A DNA stretch of 49,649 nucleotides from an uncultured Bdellovibrio sp. (GTDB lineage: Bacteria; Bdellovibrionota; Bdellovibrionia; Bdellovibrionales; Bdellovibrionaceae). Shown here piece after piece: positions 34,670-43,131 of the stretch. Below the pieces are notes generated by a model. That model made no database searches and was not told the DNA's origin. It was given only the letters and a program-made list of their open reading frames with translations. Numbering within the stretch: the first letter of the stretch is position 1; every line of letters starts with the position of its first letter. The DNA lies in NCBI RefSeq assembly GCF_946478835.1, contig NZ_CAMLDV010000004.1, positions 1-49,649 of the forward strand. The letters run 5' to 3'. Both the position numbers and the translations under genes were made by a program.

Positions 34670-34760
34670 ATTTGCCGTCTGTCTTTTGCATAAGAGCAGA
34701 CTTTATATATCTCTATGGACAATAACTCCGGGCCTTATATCATCAAATTTGGGAGGAGTT

Positions 34761-35138
34761 ATGAAAAAGCTTTTTTTAATTCTCTCAACGGTTCTGATGA
34801 CCGGTCTTTCTGCTCAAGCAGACGTGCCTTGGAAAGAAGTGGCGTTTGCCACAGTGGCTGCAGAACAACCTACTTATCGCAATATCGGCATAACTAACAA
34901 TCGACAAGATTTTTCAGAAGTGCGGGTGTTAGTTCAAAGTACGGGCGTAAGAATACAAAGAGCCGAAGTCGTCACGGACGAAAGAATGTCTTTACCTGTT
35001 TGGCACCTCGAAGGTGACTACAGTTTGAATGCCGAAGTCACCGACACTTTTGAAAAATCAAAAATCATTGCGGTAAGAATGTATATAACAACACTGCAGC
35101 CCGGTGAGCCTGTGCAGATTCGCATTTTTATGCGCTAG
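34761..35138 (+). CDS. Small exported beta-sandwich-like protein
   Basis: A 125-residue secreted protein with a signal peptide ending GLSAQA. GGGAGGAG is seven bases before the ATG; the frame extends upstream through the terminator and is not used. The mature part is all strands (EVRVLVQSTGVRIQRAEVVT, SKIIAVRMYITTLQPGEPVQIRIFM) and recalls small periplasmic beta-sandwich proteins. Function unknown; possibly co-transcribed with the following membrane protein. Confidence 0.75.
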   Translation: MKKLFLILSTVLMTGLSAQADVPWKEVAFATVAAEQPTYRNIGITNNRQDFSEVRVLVQSTGVRIQRAEVVTDERMSLPVWHLEGDYSLNAEVTDTFEKSKIIAVRMYITTLQPGEPVQIRIFMR

Positions 35139-35150
35139 GGAGGTAAGAAC

Positions 35151-35477
35151 GTGAATTGGGCGGCCATACTTATTCCAATCATCAGTGGAGTTATCGGTGG
35201 AAATGTCGCAGGATCTTCATTAAAGAAATTCAGTCTTGGTCCTACAGGAAATTCTTTCGTCGGTCTTTTGGGAGGAGCCGCTGGAGCTATTATTCTTGGA
35301 ATGATAGGTGGAGACGGAGTTGATTCAATTCCACTCACAAGCCAGGCCGGTACAATTAATATGAGTGCTCTTGTTGCGGCGATCGGTAGCGGCGGTATCG
35401 GCGGCGGAGTGTTGATGTCGGTTGTTGGTATTTTAAAAGAGAAGGTTTTTAAAAAAAGGAAAACGGGCTCGTCGTGA
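35151..35477 (+). CDS. Small Gly-rich membrane protein
   Basis: A 108-residue protein with three hydrophobic, glycine-rich segments (WAAILIPIISGVIGGNVAG, FVGLLGGAAGAIILGMIGG, LVAAIGSGGIGGGVLMSVVG) and a basic C-terminus. The Gly-zipper pattern favours tight helix packing in the membrane, as in small channel or holin-like proteins, but no function can be assigned. It starts with GTG, decided by AGGGAGGT upstream, 12 bases after the exported protein's stop. Confidence 0.75.
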   Translation: MNWAAILIPIISGVIGGNVAGSSLKKFSLGPTGNSFVGLLGGAAGAIILGMIGGDGVDSIPLTSQAGTINMSALVAAIGSGGIGGGVLMSVVGILKEKVFKKRKTGSS

Positions 35478-35508
35478 ACCCGTTGGAGGATTGAGGTCAG
35501 TTGTCGTC

Positions 35509-36909
35509 TTATTGACGTGGGAAGCGGTTTTGAATTTCAGTTCTCATTCTTAGAGACTCTGCAGATGCAGGTCCGATTGTTCCAAAACTCACTCCGTTAT
35601 TTTGCGTCGGGATTCCGATTTGTGGCATCGTTGTAGCTCCTGCTGGAACTTGCACCGGTACCAAGATCGTTTGTCCTGTAGCATTCATTGTTGCACCTGT
35701 TCTTGAAGAGATACCACCTGGAGTTGTTGGAACCACGACTGTACCAGCGTTGCGACCTGGATTTGCCAAGCGACCGCTGATGTCGAAGGTTGGTGTTGCA
35801 GTGATGCCGTTAAGAAGATCACCTTTACCAGTCACAGCTTCCATTAGTCTTGCGTTGAAGTCAGAGAGATATTTCGCATACTGATTTCTTAGATCAATAG
35901 AGATGTTGTCGTTGCTGTAAGCATCGTAGATCGCATTTTGAGTTTTTGAATTCATCACATCGTACATGTAGTTAAGTTCTTGTCCTACAGATTGTCTCTC
36001 GGCAACCAAGTAAGGATACTCGCTCGGATCTTTTGAATTTACTTCTCTAGTAAATGCATTTCTGTATTGAGCTGCTTCGTATTTAAGAATGTCAGACTGT
36101 GCATTCAAAAGCGCTCTGCGCACAGATTCATATTTGCCGGGAACATCGCGGATCAAATCTGCGATCACGTCACCCGCATTTTTAATTGTTGTTTCTGAAT
36201 CTTCGAAAGATTCATCCGACTCCAAACGCCATAGTGAGTCTTGACCAACGTAAGCTCTGCGATTTCTTGCCGCTGACTTGCGAGCTTCAGAGATTTGTTT
36301 AAGAAGACGAGCTTGGATTTCAGTTTTATAGAAATCAAGAGCTTCGCCCGCTTCAACATCTTTAGAAGCTTTTTTGTCTGCGAGCACTTTGAGATATTTA
36401 TCTTTAATGCAAGTAAGCTCTGCATCTTTATCTGAGCGACGGCTGCAAGCCTTTACGATGCCATCAAGAGGACTCTTTTTAATTTTCTCTTCGCCTTCTT
36501 GTCCTTCTGTTGTTGATTCCGCGGTAGTTGCAACCGCAGGCTTCTCGGCTTTGATTTGCTTTTCCATGGCTTTCATTAGTTCAACGTTAAGTGCGTCGAT
36601 GTCTTCTTTGTTTTTAACACTGAGTGAAATAGAGTCGAAACCGCAAGTTTCGCACACTTTTCCTTCAGTCATTTTCTTTGGAACAATGGCAAGGACTTTG
36701 TCTTCACCGTTATCGATGTACTTCACAGGAACAACGCCTTTAGCAGTATAGATTTTGCCTTGAACAACGCCTTCAGCGACTGTTGAAGCAAACTCTGCTG
36801 ATGCGATTCCATCTTGAGAGTGATTGTTAAAAGATACATTGAAACCAAGAACAGCGAGCAGTGCTCCTGTCATGACCCATTTCTTGTGTGGGTGAGTGAA
36901 AGTTTTCAT
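35509..36909 (-). CDS. Exported coiled-coil-rich hypothetical protein
   Basis: A 466-residue protein with a signal peptide or anchor at 10-28. The early part contains a beta region with CETCGFD (two cysteines), followed by a long charged helical region (about 120-340, including EIQARLLKQISEARKSAARNRRAYV) and a Pro/Thr/Gly-rich C-terminal tail (VVVPTTPGG, ILVPVQVPAGATTMPQIGIPTQ). The helices suggest a coiled coil or bundle. AGGAGG precedes the ATG. Family not recognised. Confidence 0.75.
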   Translation of the reverse strand: MKTFTHPHKKWVMTGALLAVLGFNVSFNNHSQDGIASAEFASTVAEGVVQGKIYTAKGVVPVKYIDNGEDKVLAIVPKKMTEGKVCETCGFDSISLSVKNKEDIDALNVELMKAMEKQIKAEKPAVATTAESTTEGQEGEEKIKKSPLDGIVKACSRRSDKDAELTCIKDKYLKVLADKKASKDVEAGEALDFYKTEIQARLLKQISEARKSAARNRRAYVGQDSLWRLESDESFEDSETTIKNAGDVIADLIRDVPGKYESVRRALLNAQSDILKYEAAQYRNAFTREVNSKDPSEYPYLVAERQSVGQELNYMYDVMNSKTQNAIYDAYSNDNISIDLRNQYAKYLSDFNARLMEAVTGKGDLLNGITATPTFDISGRLANPGRNAGTVVVPTTPGGISSRTGATMNATGQTILVPVQVPAGATTMPQIGIPTQNNGVSFGTIGPASAESLRMRTEIQNRFPRQ

Positions 36910-37009
36910 AAGTCCTCCTATTGTTTAGGGCACATCCAGACCCTTTTTCCTACCTTGATGTAAAGCGAGGGCCGGGCCAAAAGAGGTGGCCCATGCCAGG
37001 GGAGGTAAG

Positions 37010-37219
37010 TTGCTGAAATGCCTAAGAGTTCTCATGTTGAGAAGGGCCACAAGCGAAGGCATCCTTGTCAAACTTCTGGTGTCCCACTCTGAGAAGGTTG
37101 AAAAGAGACCTGATCTCAATAACTTAGAGCTGTCGATCGAGACTTTTAAAAACCCTGCAAAAGAGCCCCTTTGCGGCACTAAAAAGGCACCTTGCCTAAG
37201 CGGAATCTTTCATTCATAA
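37010..37219 (+). CDS. Possible 69-residue protein upstream of the aminomutase
   Basis: A TTG at 37010 is preceded, four bases away, by a very strong GGGGAGG. The frame continues to 37219 and ends eight bases before the aminomutase GTG. The product is basic, with CLRVLMLRRATSEGILVKLL near the start and two cysteines near the end. A stem GGGCCA/TGGCCC (36974-36979, 36987-36992) lies just upstream. A real leader or coupled gene is possible; the 317-base gap otherwise holds nothing convincing. Confidence 0.3.
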   Translation: MLKCLRVLMLRRATSEGILVKLLVSHSEKVEKRPDLNNLELSIETFKNPAKEPLCGTKKAPCLSGIFHS

Positions 37220-37226
37220 CCAGCTC

Positions 37227-38417
37227 GTGAAGTTTCATTTCCCTCGAAGCCCTAAGCCAGAACATATCGCAGAGTCTGATTGGAATAATTGGACTTGGCA
37301 GCTTCGTCATTCTCTTAAATCTCAAACGGATTTCGAAAAACATTTTGAGTTGTCTCAAGATGAAAAGGCGGCGTTTGCGGAAGGGAAAGAACTTTTTAAT
37401 ATTCGTACGACACCGTACTACGCAAGTCTTGCAGGGGAGCCCGGCGATTCTATTCGGCAGATTTTGATGCCTCATCGTTTTGAAATCGAAGACGGCGCGC
37501 AACAAATGTTGGATCCTTTAGGAGAAAGAAAAAATAATCCCGCACCTCGCGTGATTCATCGCTATTCAGATCGCGTGTTGTTTTTGATCACAGATATTTG
37601 CAGCGTTTACTGCCGCTTTTGCACACGCAAACATTTTACGGGACAAGAGCAGGCGTTCATTCGTAATGAAGAATACGAACAAGCGTTGGCGTACATTCGC
37701 TCTCATCCCGGTATTCGCGAAGTGATTTTGTCCGGCGGGGATCCACTCACTGTGAGTGATGCGCAACTGGATCGCGTGCTCGGAGATCTTCGTCGTATTG
37801 AACACGTTGAAATCATTCGTATCGGAACACGCATGCCAGTGGTGTGTCCTATGCGTGTGACCGACGATCTTGTGAAGATTCTAAAAAAGCACAAGCCCGT
37901 GTTTTTGATGTCGCACTTTAATCATCCTCGTGAACTGACTGCAGAAGCTGTTGAAGCTCTTGAAAGATTTGTCGATAACGGTGTACCTGTGATGAATCAA
38001 ATGGTTCTTTTAAATGGAATCAACAATCATCCTGCGATCATTCAAGCTCTCAGCCGTCGTCTGTTGTTCTTGCGTGTAAAACCTTATTACATGTTCCAGT
38101 GCGATCCTTCACTTGGGACAGATCATTTGCGCACTTCCGTCGAAGATTCATTGGAGATTCAAAAGGAGTTGTGGGGTCATCTCTCAGGCCTTGCGATGCC
38201 AAATCTTGCTGTTGATATTCCTGATGGCGGAGGAAAAACTTATCTTGTTCCAAACTTCCAAGTAGGACAAGAGGGACTCACGCGTCGTTATGTGGGATGG
38301 GATGGAGTGCACGCAGAATACGTCAGTCCAGCTCCGGAAAAAATCAGAAAACCAGATGCTTCGATGTATGAAGCGGAATGGGCGTCATTGAAAGATTCTA
38401 AGAATTTCTCTATTTAG
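37227..38417 (+). CDS. kamA: L-lysine 2,3-aminomutase (KamA) family radical SAM enzyme
   Basis: A PLP- and radical-SAM-dependent enzyme that moves the alpha-amino group of lysine to C3, giving beta-lysine. The 396 residues include C125-x3-C129-x2-C132 (CSVYCRFC), SGGDPL, D293 in QCDPS, D330 and the PLP-binding K337 in VDIPDGGGKTY. These aspartates and the lysine match the functional residues of clostridial lysine aminomutase, which argues against the glutamate enzyme and the shorter EpmB. No acetyltransferase (AblB) or EF-P modification gene is next to it, so the purpose (osmolyte, EF-P modification or lysine breakdown) is open. The start is GTG without a clear own ribosome site. Confidence 0.9.
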   Translation: MKFHFPRSPKPEHIAESDWNNWTWQLRHSLKSQTDFEKHFELSQDEKAAFAEGKELFNIRTTPYYASLAGEPGDSIRQILMPHRFEIEDGAQQMLDPLGERKNNPAPRVIHRYSDRVLFLITDICSVYCRFCTRKHFTGQEQAFIRNEEYEQALAYIRSHPGIREVILSGGDPLTVSDAQLDRVLGDLRRIEHVEIIRIGTRMPVVCPMRVTDDLVKILKKHKPVFLMSHFNHPRELTAEAVEALERFVDNGVPVMNQMVLLNGINNHPAIIQALSRRLLFLRVKPYYMFQCDPSLGTDHLRTSVEDSLEIQKELWGHLSGLAMPNLAVDIPDGGGKTYLVPNFQVGQEGLTRRYVGWDGVHAEYVSPAPEKIRKPDASMYEAEWASLKDSKNFSI

Positions 38418-38573
38418 TTCTCACGCTGAGACACAGAAATGAATCACTCTTACACAAGACTCGCCTTTTAAAACAAGTATCCATTTAAGATCACTCGAAA
38501 AATTCATTCTATAGTCTCGTGAAGTTCATTCTTCAATTCCCGAAAAGTTTGCAACATCAATACGGGGATCAAT

Positions 38574-39407
38574 ATGGGGATGAGAGTTACGACAAACATT
38601 GCAGCACTCAATGCACAAAGAAATCTGGTTGGTTCGCAGCGCGCGATCAATGATTCGATGGCAAAGCTTGCGTCTGGAAGTCGTATTAATAAAGCGGCAG
38701 ACGACGCCGCGGGGTTGGCGATTTCTGAAAGATTGAAAGCGCAGATTCGTTCTGCAAGCCAAGCACAAAGAAATGCCAATGATGGGATCTCAATGATTCA
38801 AACTGCCGAAGGTGGATTGAATGAAATTGGAAATATCATTGTTCGATTGCGTGAGTTAGGAATTCAAGCCGCTTCGGACACTGTCGGTGAAAAAGAGCGC
38901 GGTATGCTCAATAAAGAAGTTTTGCAGCTCAAAGATGAAATGCAGAGGATTGCTAAATCCACAACATGGGGTACAATAAAACTTTTAGATGGGTCAGCGC
39001 CTGCTTTTGATTTTCAAGTAGGCATTGGTAACGATCCGTTTGCAGATCGTATTACATTTGATGCCGGAAAAAATGCTGCAACACTGGATGCCTTGGGACT
39101 TGAAGGTATTGATTTTTCTTCCAAAGAAGGTGCTCAAGAAGCTTTGACGAAACTCGACACAGCCCAAACAGCAGTGAGCGGGACAAGAGCATACATGGGT
39201 GCTTTACAAAATCGTTTGACGTCCACCGCAGACAACTTAGGTGTGACTCAAGAAAACTTGTCAGCAGCGAACAGTCGTATTCGTGATACGGATGTGGCAG
39301 CGGCTTCAAGTGAAATGGTTCGAAATAATATTTTATTGCAGGCCGGGACTTCAGTTCTTGCGCAGGCAAACCAAGCCAATCAATTAGCTTTAAAACTGAT
39401 CGGCTAG
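38574..39407 (+). CDS. fliC: Flagellin
   Basis: A 277-residue flagellar filament subunit. The conserved N-terminal D0/D1 helices (RVTTNIAALNAQRNLVGSQ, LASGSRINKAADDAAGLAISERL) and C-terminal D1/D0 helices (SRIRDTDVAAASSEMVRNNILLQAG, NQANQLALKLIG) are present; the variable domain is very short (about residues 130-190), typical of Bdellovibrio-type flagellins. The start ATG 38574 has GGGGAT five bases upstream. It stands alone with its own terminator; Bdellovibrio normally carries several dispersed flagellin genes. No sigma-28 promoter could be recognised in the 156 bases upstream. Confidence 0.95.
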   Translation: MGMRVTTNIAALNAQRNLVGSQRAINDSMAKLASGSRINKAADDAAGLAISERLKAQIRSASQAQRNANDGISMIQTAEGGLNEIGNIIVRLRELGIQAASDTVGEKERGMLNKEVLQLKDEMQRIAKSTTWGTIKLLDGSAPAFDFQVGIGNDPFADRITFDAGKNAATLDALGLEGIDFSSKEGAQEALTKLDTAQTAVSGTRAYMGALQNRLTSTADNLGVTQENLSAANSRIRDTDVAAASSEMVRNNILLQAGTSVLAQANQANQLALKLIG

Positions 39408-39418
39408 ATTCTTCCGTT

Positions 39419-39448
39419 AGGGGATGGTCTTTGACCATCCTCTTTTTT
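39419..39448 (+). terminator. Flagellin terminator
   Basis: GGATGGTC and GACCATCC pair around TTT, followed by TCTTTTTTT. Confidence 0.85.
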
Positions 39449-39915
39449 TATTTTGTGGGCTTTAACTCCACTGTCAGATAAGCATAGTCGTTTTCTACGC
39501 CTTGACTGAAAGACATCTTTTCAAGATTTGATAAGTTTCTAAATTGAATCCAAGAGCTGGTTGACGAAAAAGCTTTGGACATATGTTGATCGCGGTCAAT
39601 CACCCAATACAAAACTTCAAAAGCAGAGCGGTCAGCCGCCTTGCTCTGATACTGACGAACTAAGAAGTGCACGCGGAATTGGCGAAGCATCTTTGTGCCT
39701 TTACCACACCAGACGTCCCAGTCGGACAACTCAGGCTGATCAAAAACATGTGTGCACTTAAGTTCAAAGGTTCCGTCATTGGATTGATAAGTGAAAGTGA
39801 CGTCATCTTCTTTGATTTCTTTTGCGTTCACAAAAGAAAAACCCGCAGGTGCGGCGAAGCTAAAACTAGGAAGTAAAAACAAAGCGGCAAGGATGATTCT
39901 TTGAAGTATAGTCAT
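39448..39915 (-). CDS. Exported hypothetical protein
   Basis: A 155-residue exported protein (signal peptide ending SFSFA-APAG). It has one probable disulfide (C in ELKCTHVF and VWCGKG) and alternating strands with VHFLVRQYQSK. Family not recognised. The gene converges on flagellin. Confidence 0.72.
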   Translation of the reverse strand: MTILQRIILAALFLLPSFSFAAPAGFSFVNAKEIKEDDVTFTYQSNDGTFELKCTHVFDQPELSDWDVWCGKGTKMLRQFRVHFLVRQYQSKAADRSAFEVLYWVIDRDQHMSKAFSSTSSWIQFRNLSNLEKMSFSQGVENDYAYLTVELKPTK

Positions 39916-40010
39916 ATAAAAACACTAACAAGTTCAACCGTAAGGCGGCAATCTTACGCGACTCCTAACAAGACTAAGAGCACGTCCGGTTCTTTGGTGT
40001 TTTAAAATAA

Positions 40011-40038
40011 AAAAAGCCCGAACTATGTCGGGCTTTTT
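40011..40038. terminator. Terminator after the small barrel gene
   Basis: AAAAAGCCCGA and TCGGGCTTTTT pair around ACTATG; it ends the minus-strand gene at 40065-40574 and could act in both directions. Confidence 0.85.
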
Positions 40039-40064
40039 CATTAGATAGTTCAACTTTAAAAAGA

Positions 40065-40574
40065 TTAGAAGTTGAAAGTGTAAACAGCAGAAGTGAACGC
40101 CGCGCTTGCAGCAGATTTGCTGTCAAACCAGTTCCATACTTCTAGGCGCTCAATACCGATTGCACCACCAACGTTGCCCAATTTCATTTGAGCGCCGTAT
40201 CTGAAGCTTGGTCCTACCGCAGTTACGTCATCTTGACCTTCCATTTTGATCATAGAGATGCCGATGCCTGGGGCGATGTATGCGTTTACGTTAGATGCAT
40301 CAACAAGCTTGATCAAAGAGTGACCACCGAAAGTCAAAACTTGCGGTACAGCAGCATCTTTTTTCTCAGTTTGAAGGAATACATAACCACCAAACGCACC
40401 TTGTTCATTGCTGAATTCCATTCTGCCGCCGATATTCAAAGCAGAGCTTGTCATACCAAGACTGATGCTTAGAGCCTTGTTACCGTAAGAAGCTACAGAT
40501 CTAGTAGCAGTCGGTCTTTGGGCAAATGAAACAGAAGAAGCCAATAAACATGCACATACGATAAACTTTTTCAC
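40065..40574 (-). CDS. Small outer-membrane barrel-like protein
   Basis: A 169-residue exported protein (signal peptide ending SVSFA-Q). Repeated strands with Gly (LSISLGMTSSALNIGGRMEF, GAFGGYVFLQTEK, GGAIGIERLEVWNWF) and the final AFTSAVYTFNF (terminal aromatic) suggest an eight-stranded barrel like OmpA/OmpW. GTG 40574 is selected for AGGAGG four bases upstream; an in-frame ATG further upstream has no such site. Confidence 0.78.
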   Translation of the reverse strand: MKKFIVCACLLASSVSFAQRPTATRSVASYGNKALSISLGMTSSALNIGGRMEFSNEQGAFGGYVFLQTEKKDAAVPQVLTFGGHSLIKLVDASNVNAYIAPGIGISMIKMEGQDDVTAVGPSFRYGAQMKLGNVGGAIGIERLEVWNWFDSKSAASAAFTSAVYTFNF

Positions 40575-40661
40575 AAAACCTCCTAAGGTAGCCGAACAAG
40601 GTTTGTCGTGAAGCAGTTTTTTTGCAACACAAAAATACATTTGGTGCTCAATATCAAAATT

Positions 40662-42956
40662 TTAAATGCGTTCTAAGCGCGCGTATTTCACCACGAACTT
40701 CTTAACAGTGTTGTCGGTGAACATAACGCTGACTTTGAAGTTCTCGCCAGTTCCTTCAGTTGCGTAAACAGTTCCTGCGCCAAACGTGGGATGTCTTACG
40801 CGCATGCCTTTTGCGAATGGAGCGGCCTGGTTTGCACCTTCATTTTCATAATCAGGGAAATCCTGACTGTCGTCGAAGGTTTCTCGGCGCGCTTTATTGC
40901 GATCCGAACCTGTTGATCCCCAGCGAGGGCTTGAGAAAGCACTGTCTTCATCGTAAGAGCTCGAACCATAGCGAGAAACAAAGCGCGGTCCCTCAGCGGC
41001 CGTTTTAAAGTCGATATACTCCTGAGGAATTTCTTTGATAAAACGCGAAGGAGGATTGAACTGCTCTTGCCCCCACACGCGACGCATCTTGGCGTAGGTG
41101 AGCCACAGCTTTTGACGAGCGCGAGTCATACCAACATACGCTAAACGACGTTCTTCTTCCACGTCTTCTTCGCCGTCATTATCCAGGCTGCGAGCGCTGG
41201 GGAATAAGTTTTCTTCAAGACCCACAACGAAGACATACGGATACTCCAAACCTTTGGAGATATGCAGAGTCATCATCGTCACAGAATTTTGCTCTTGATC
41301 TAAAGAATCCACATCACTCACCAAGGCCATCTCTTCAAGGAAACTTGTGAGAGTCGCTTCATCGCCGCGCTCTTTTGCAAATTGGGCAATCGCATTGTCG
41401 AGCTCTTCTAAGTTTTCGATACGCGCCTGTGATTCTGGAGACTCATCTTTTTTTAGAGCAGTTAGATATTCAGAACGATCCAAAACGATATGATAGAAAT
41501 CAACAAGCTTGAAAGTCGTGGCATTCGTTTGCAACTCGTCCATCAGCTCTAAGAAACGACGGATTTTTCCTGTTGTGCCCGCATTGAATAAGCGCTCGTC
41601 GCAAGCCTTTTGCGCGGCAATGTACATGCTAAGGCCATGGTGAGCCGCGTACTCTTCGATTTTTTCAATCGTCGTTTTGCCAATACCGCGAGCAGGGATG
41701 TTGATAATACGCTTAAGCGCAATATCATCAGCCGGATTGATCGCAAGCTTCATATACGAAAGCATGTCTTTGATTTCCATGCGCTCATAGAAGCGAACAC
41801 CGCCGACCAAGCGATACGGAATCGCCATTGTACGAAGCTGCTCTTCGAGCACACGTGATTGCGCATTCGTGCGATAAAAAATGGCGTAGTCGTTGTAAGA
41901 GCCTTCGCCCTCGTTCATCATCGACTGAATGGTCTTAGCAACAAAGCGCGCTTCGTCGTATTCGTTTTTCTCTTCACGAACGTGAATCAAATCACCGGCG
42001 TCATTGGACGTAAAAAGAGTTTTATCTTTTCTTTCCGTGTTGTTTTTTATAACAGCCGTTGCAGCATTCACAATGTTCGCTGAAGAACGATAGTTTTCCT
42101 CGAGCTTCACGACTTTCGCTTCACGGAAGTCTTTTTCAAAATCCAAAATGTTTTTGATATCCGCACCACGCCAGCTATAGATCGATTGATCTTCATCACC
42201 GACAACACATAGGTTGCGATGAGCGTCTGCAAGCATTCTTACGATCAAGTATTGAATATGGTTGGTGTCTTGATACTCATCCACCATGATGAACTTAAAT
42301 TTTTCCTGATACATTTTAAGAACGTCAGGGTACATACGGAAAAGTTCGTAAGTCTTCATCAAGAGATCATCGAAATCCAAGCTGTTGGCTTTCTTCATCT
42401 CTTTTTCGTAGGCCTTATAAACCTCCACCGTTTTTGCATCCATCAAACGACGGGAATTTTTCTCTAAACCTTCCGGAGTCAGTCCCAACATTTTCGCCTG
42501 GCTGATACGGCTTTGGAAATTCTTAGGCGGGTACATTTTGTCGTTGATGTCCAAGGCCACCATGACTTTTTTAATTTGGCTTAAAGTGTCTGAAGAATCG
42601 TAAATTCCAAAGAAAGGTTTATAGTCCAAAAGAGTGATGTGCTGGCGAAGAACGCGCACGCAAAAACTATGGAAAGTGTTAATCCAAAGCTGAGAGTGAA
42701 TGCGCGCCCCCATGTCAGCCAGGATCTTGTAAATACGGTGTTCCATCTCTTTGGCGGCCTTGTTCGTAAAGGTCACACAAAGGATTTCGTCAGGGGCGGC
42801 AACGCCTTGGCCGATGATGTTGGCCATGCGGTGAGTGAGCACTCGGGTCTTCCCAGAGCCCGCACCCGCCAAAATCAGCAGAGGACCCTCAAGAGTCTCC
42901 ACCGCGTCTTTTTGCGAGGGGTTTAGATTTTTGGTAACAAAATCAAGTACATCCAT
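40662..42956 (-). CDS. pcrA: UvrD/PcrA-type DNA helicase
   Basis: A 764-residue superfamily 1A helicase for nucleotide excision repair and replication restart. Motifs in order: LNPSQKDAV (Q motif), AGAGSGKTRVLTHR (Walker A), FTNKAAKEM (Ia), VDEYQDTN (II), GDEDQSIYSWRGA (III), LEENYRS (IV), MTLHISKGLEYPYVFVVG (V) and VGMTRARQKL (VI). The C-terminus ends with the Tudor-like tail typical of PcrA (VRHPTFGAGTVYATEG...VKYARLERI). UvrD and PcrA cannot be separated firmly by motif; the tail favours PcrA. Confidence 0.93.
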   Translation of the reverse strand: MDVLDFVTKNLNPSQKDAVETLEGPLLILAGAGSGKTRVLTHRMANIIGQGVAAPDEILCVTFTNKAAKEMEHRIYKILADMGARIHSQLWINTFHSFCVRVLRQHITLLDYKPFFGIYDSSDTLSQIKKVMVALDINDKMYPPKNFQSRISQAKMLGLTPEGLEKNSRRLMDAKTVEVYKAYEKEMKKANSLDFDDLLMKTYELFRMYPDVLKMYQEKFKFIMVDEYQDTNHIQYLIVRMLADAHRNLCVVGDEDQSIYSWRGADIKNILDFEKDFREAKVVKLEENYRSSANIVNAATAVIKNNTERKDKTLFTSNDAGDLIHVREEKNEYDEARFVAKTIQSMMNEGEGSYNDYAIFYRTNAQSRVLEEQLRTMAIPYRLVGGVRFYERMEIKDMLSYMKLAINPADDIALKRIINIPARGIGKTTIEKIEEYAAHHGLSMYIAAQKACDERLFNAGTTGKIRRFLELMDELQTNATTFKLVDFYHIVLDRSEYLTALKKDESPESQARIENLEELDNAIAQFAKERGDEATLTSFLEEMALVSDVDSLDQEQNSVTMMTLHISKGLEYPYVFVVGLEENLFPSARSLDNDGEEDVEEERRLAYVGMTRARQKLWLTYAKMRRVWGQEQFNPPSRFIKEIPQEYIDFKTAAEGPRFVSRYGSSSYDEDSAFSSPRWGSTGSDRNKARRETFDDSQDFPDYENEGANQAAPFAKGMRVRHPTFGAGTVYATEGTGENFKVSVMFTDNTVKKFVVKYARLERI

Positions 42957-43131
42957 GGGGGCTCGTCCGATCCTGGTTGGCTTTGTTCAGTGTCGAAACT
43001 TTAGTGAGACTGACAAAGTTTGTCTATCCTCAAGTTTTCATTGAGATTTTTGCCCTTTTTCACTATAACTATAACGCAATAAGTCAATAGGCGAGAGGGA
43101 CCCTCCGTTTATAGTGCTTAGAGAGGATTTT

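Noticed and set aside
36925..37179. 84-codon minus-strand frame before the aminomutase
   Set aside because: Antisense to the better-supported small plus-strand frame, with no ribosome site.
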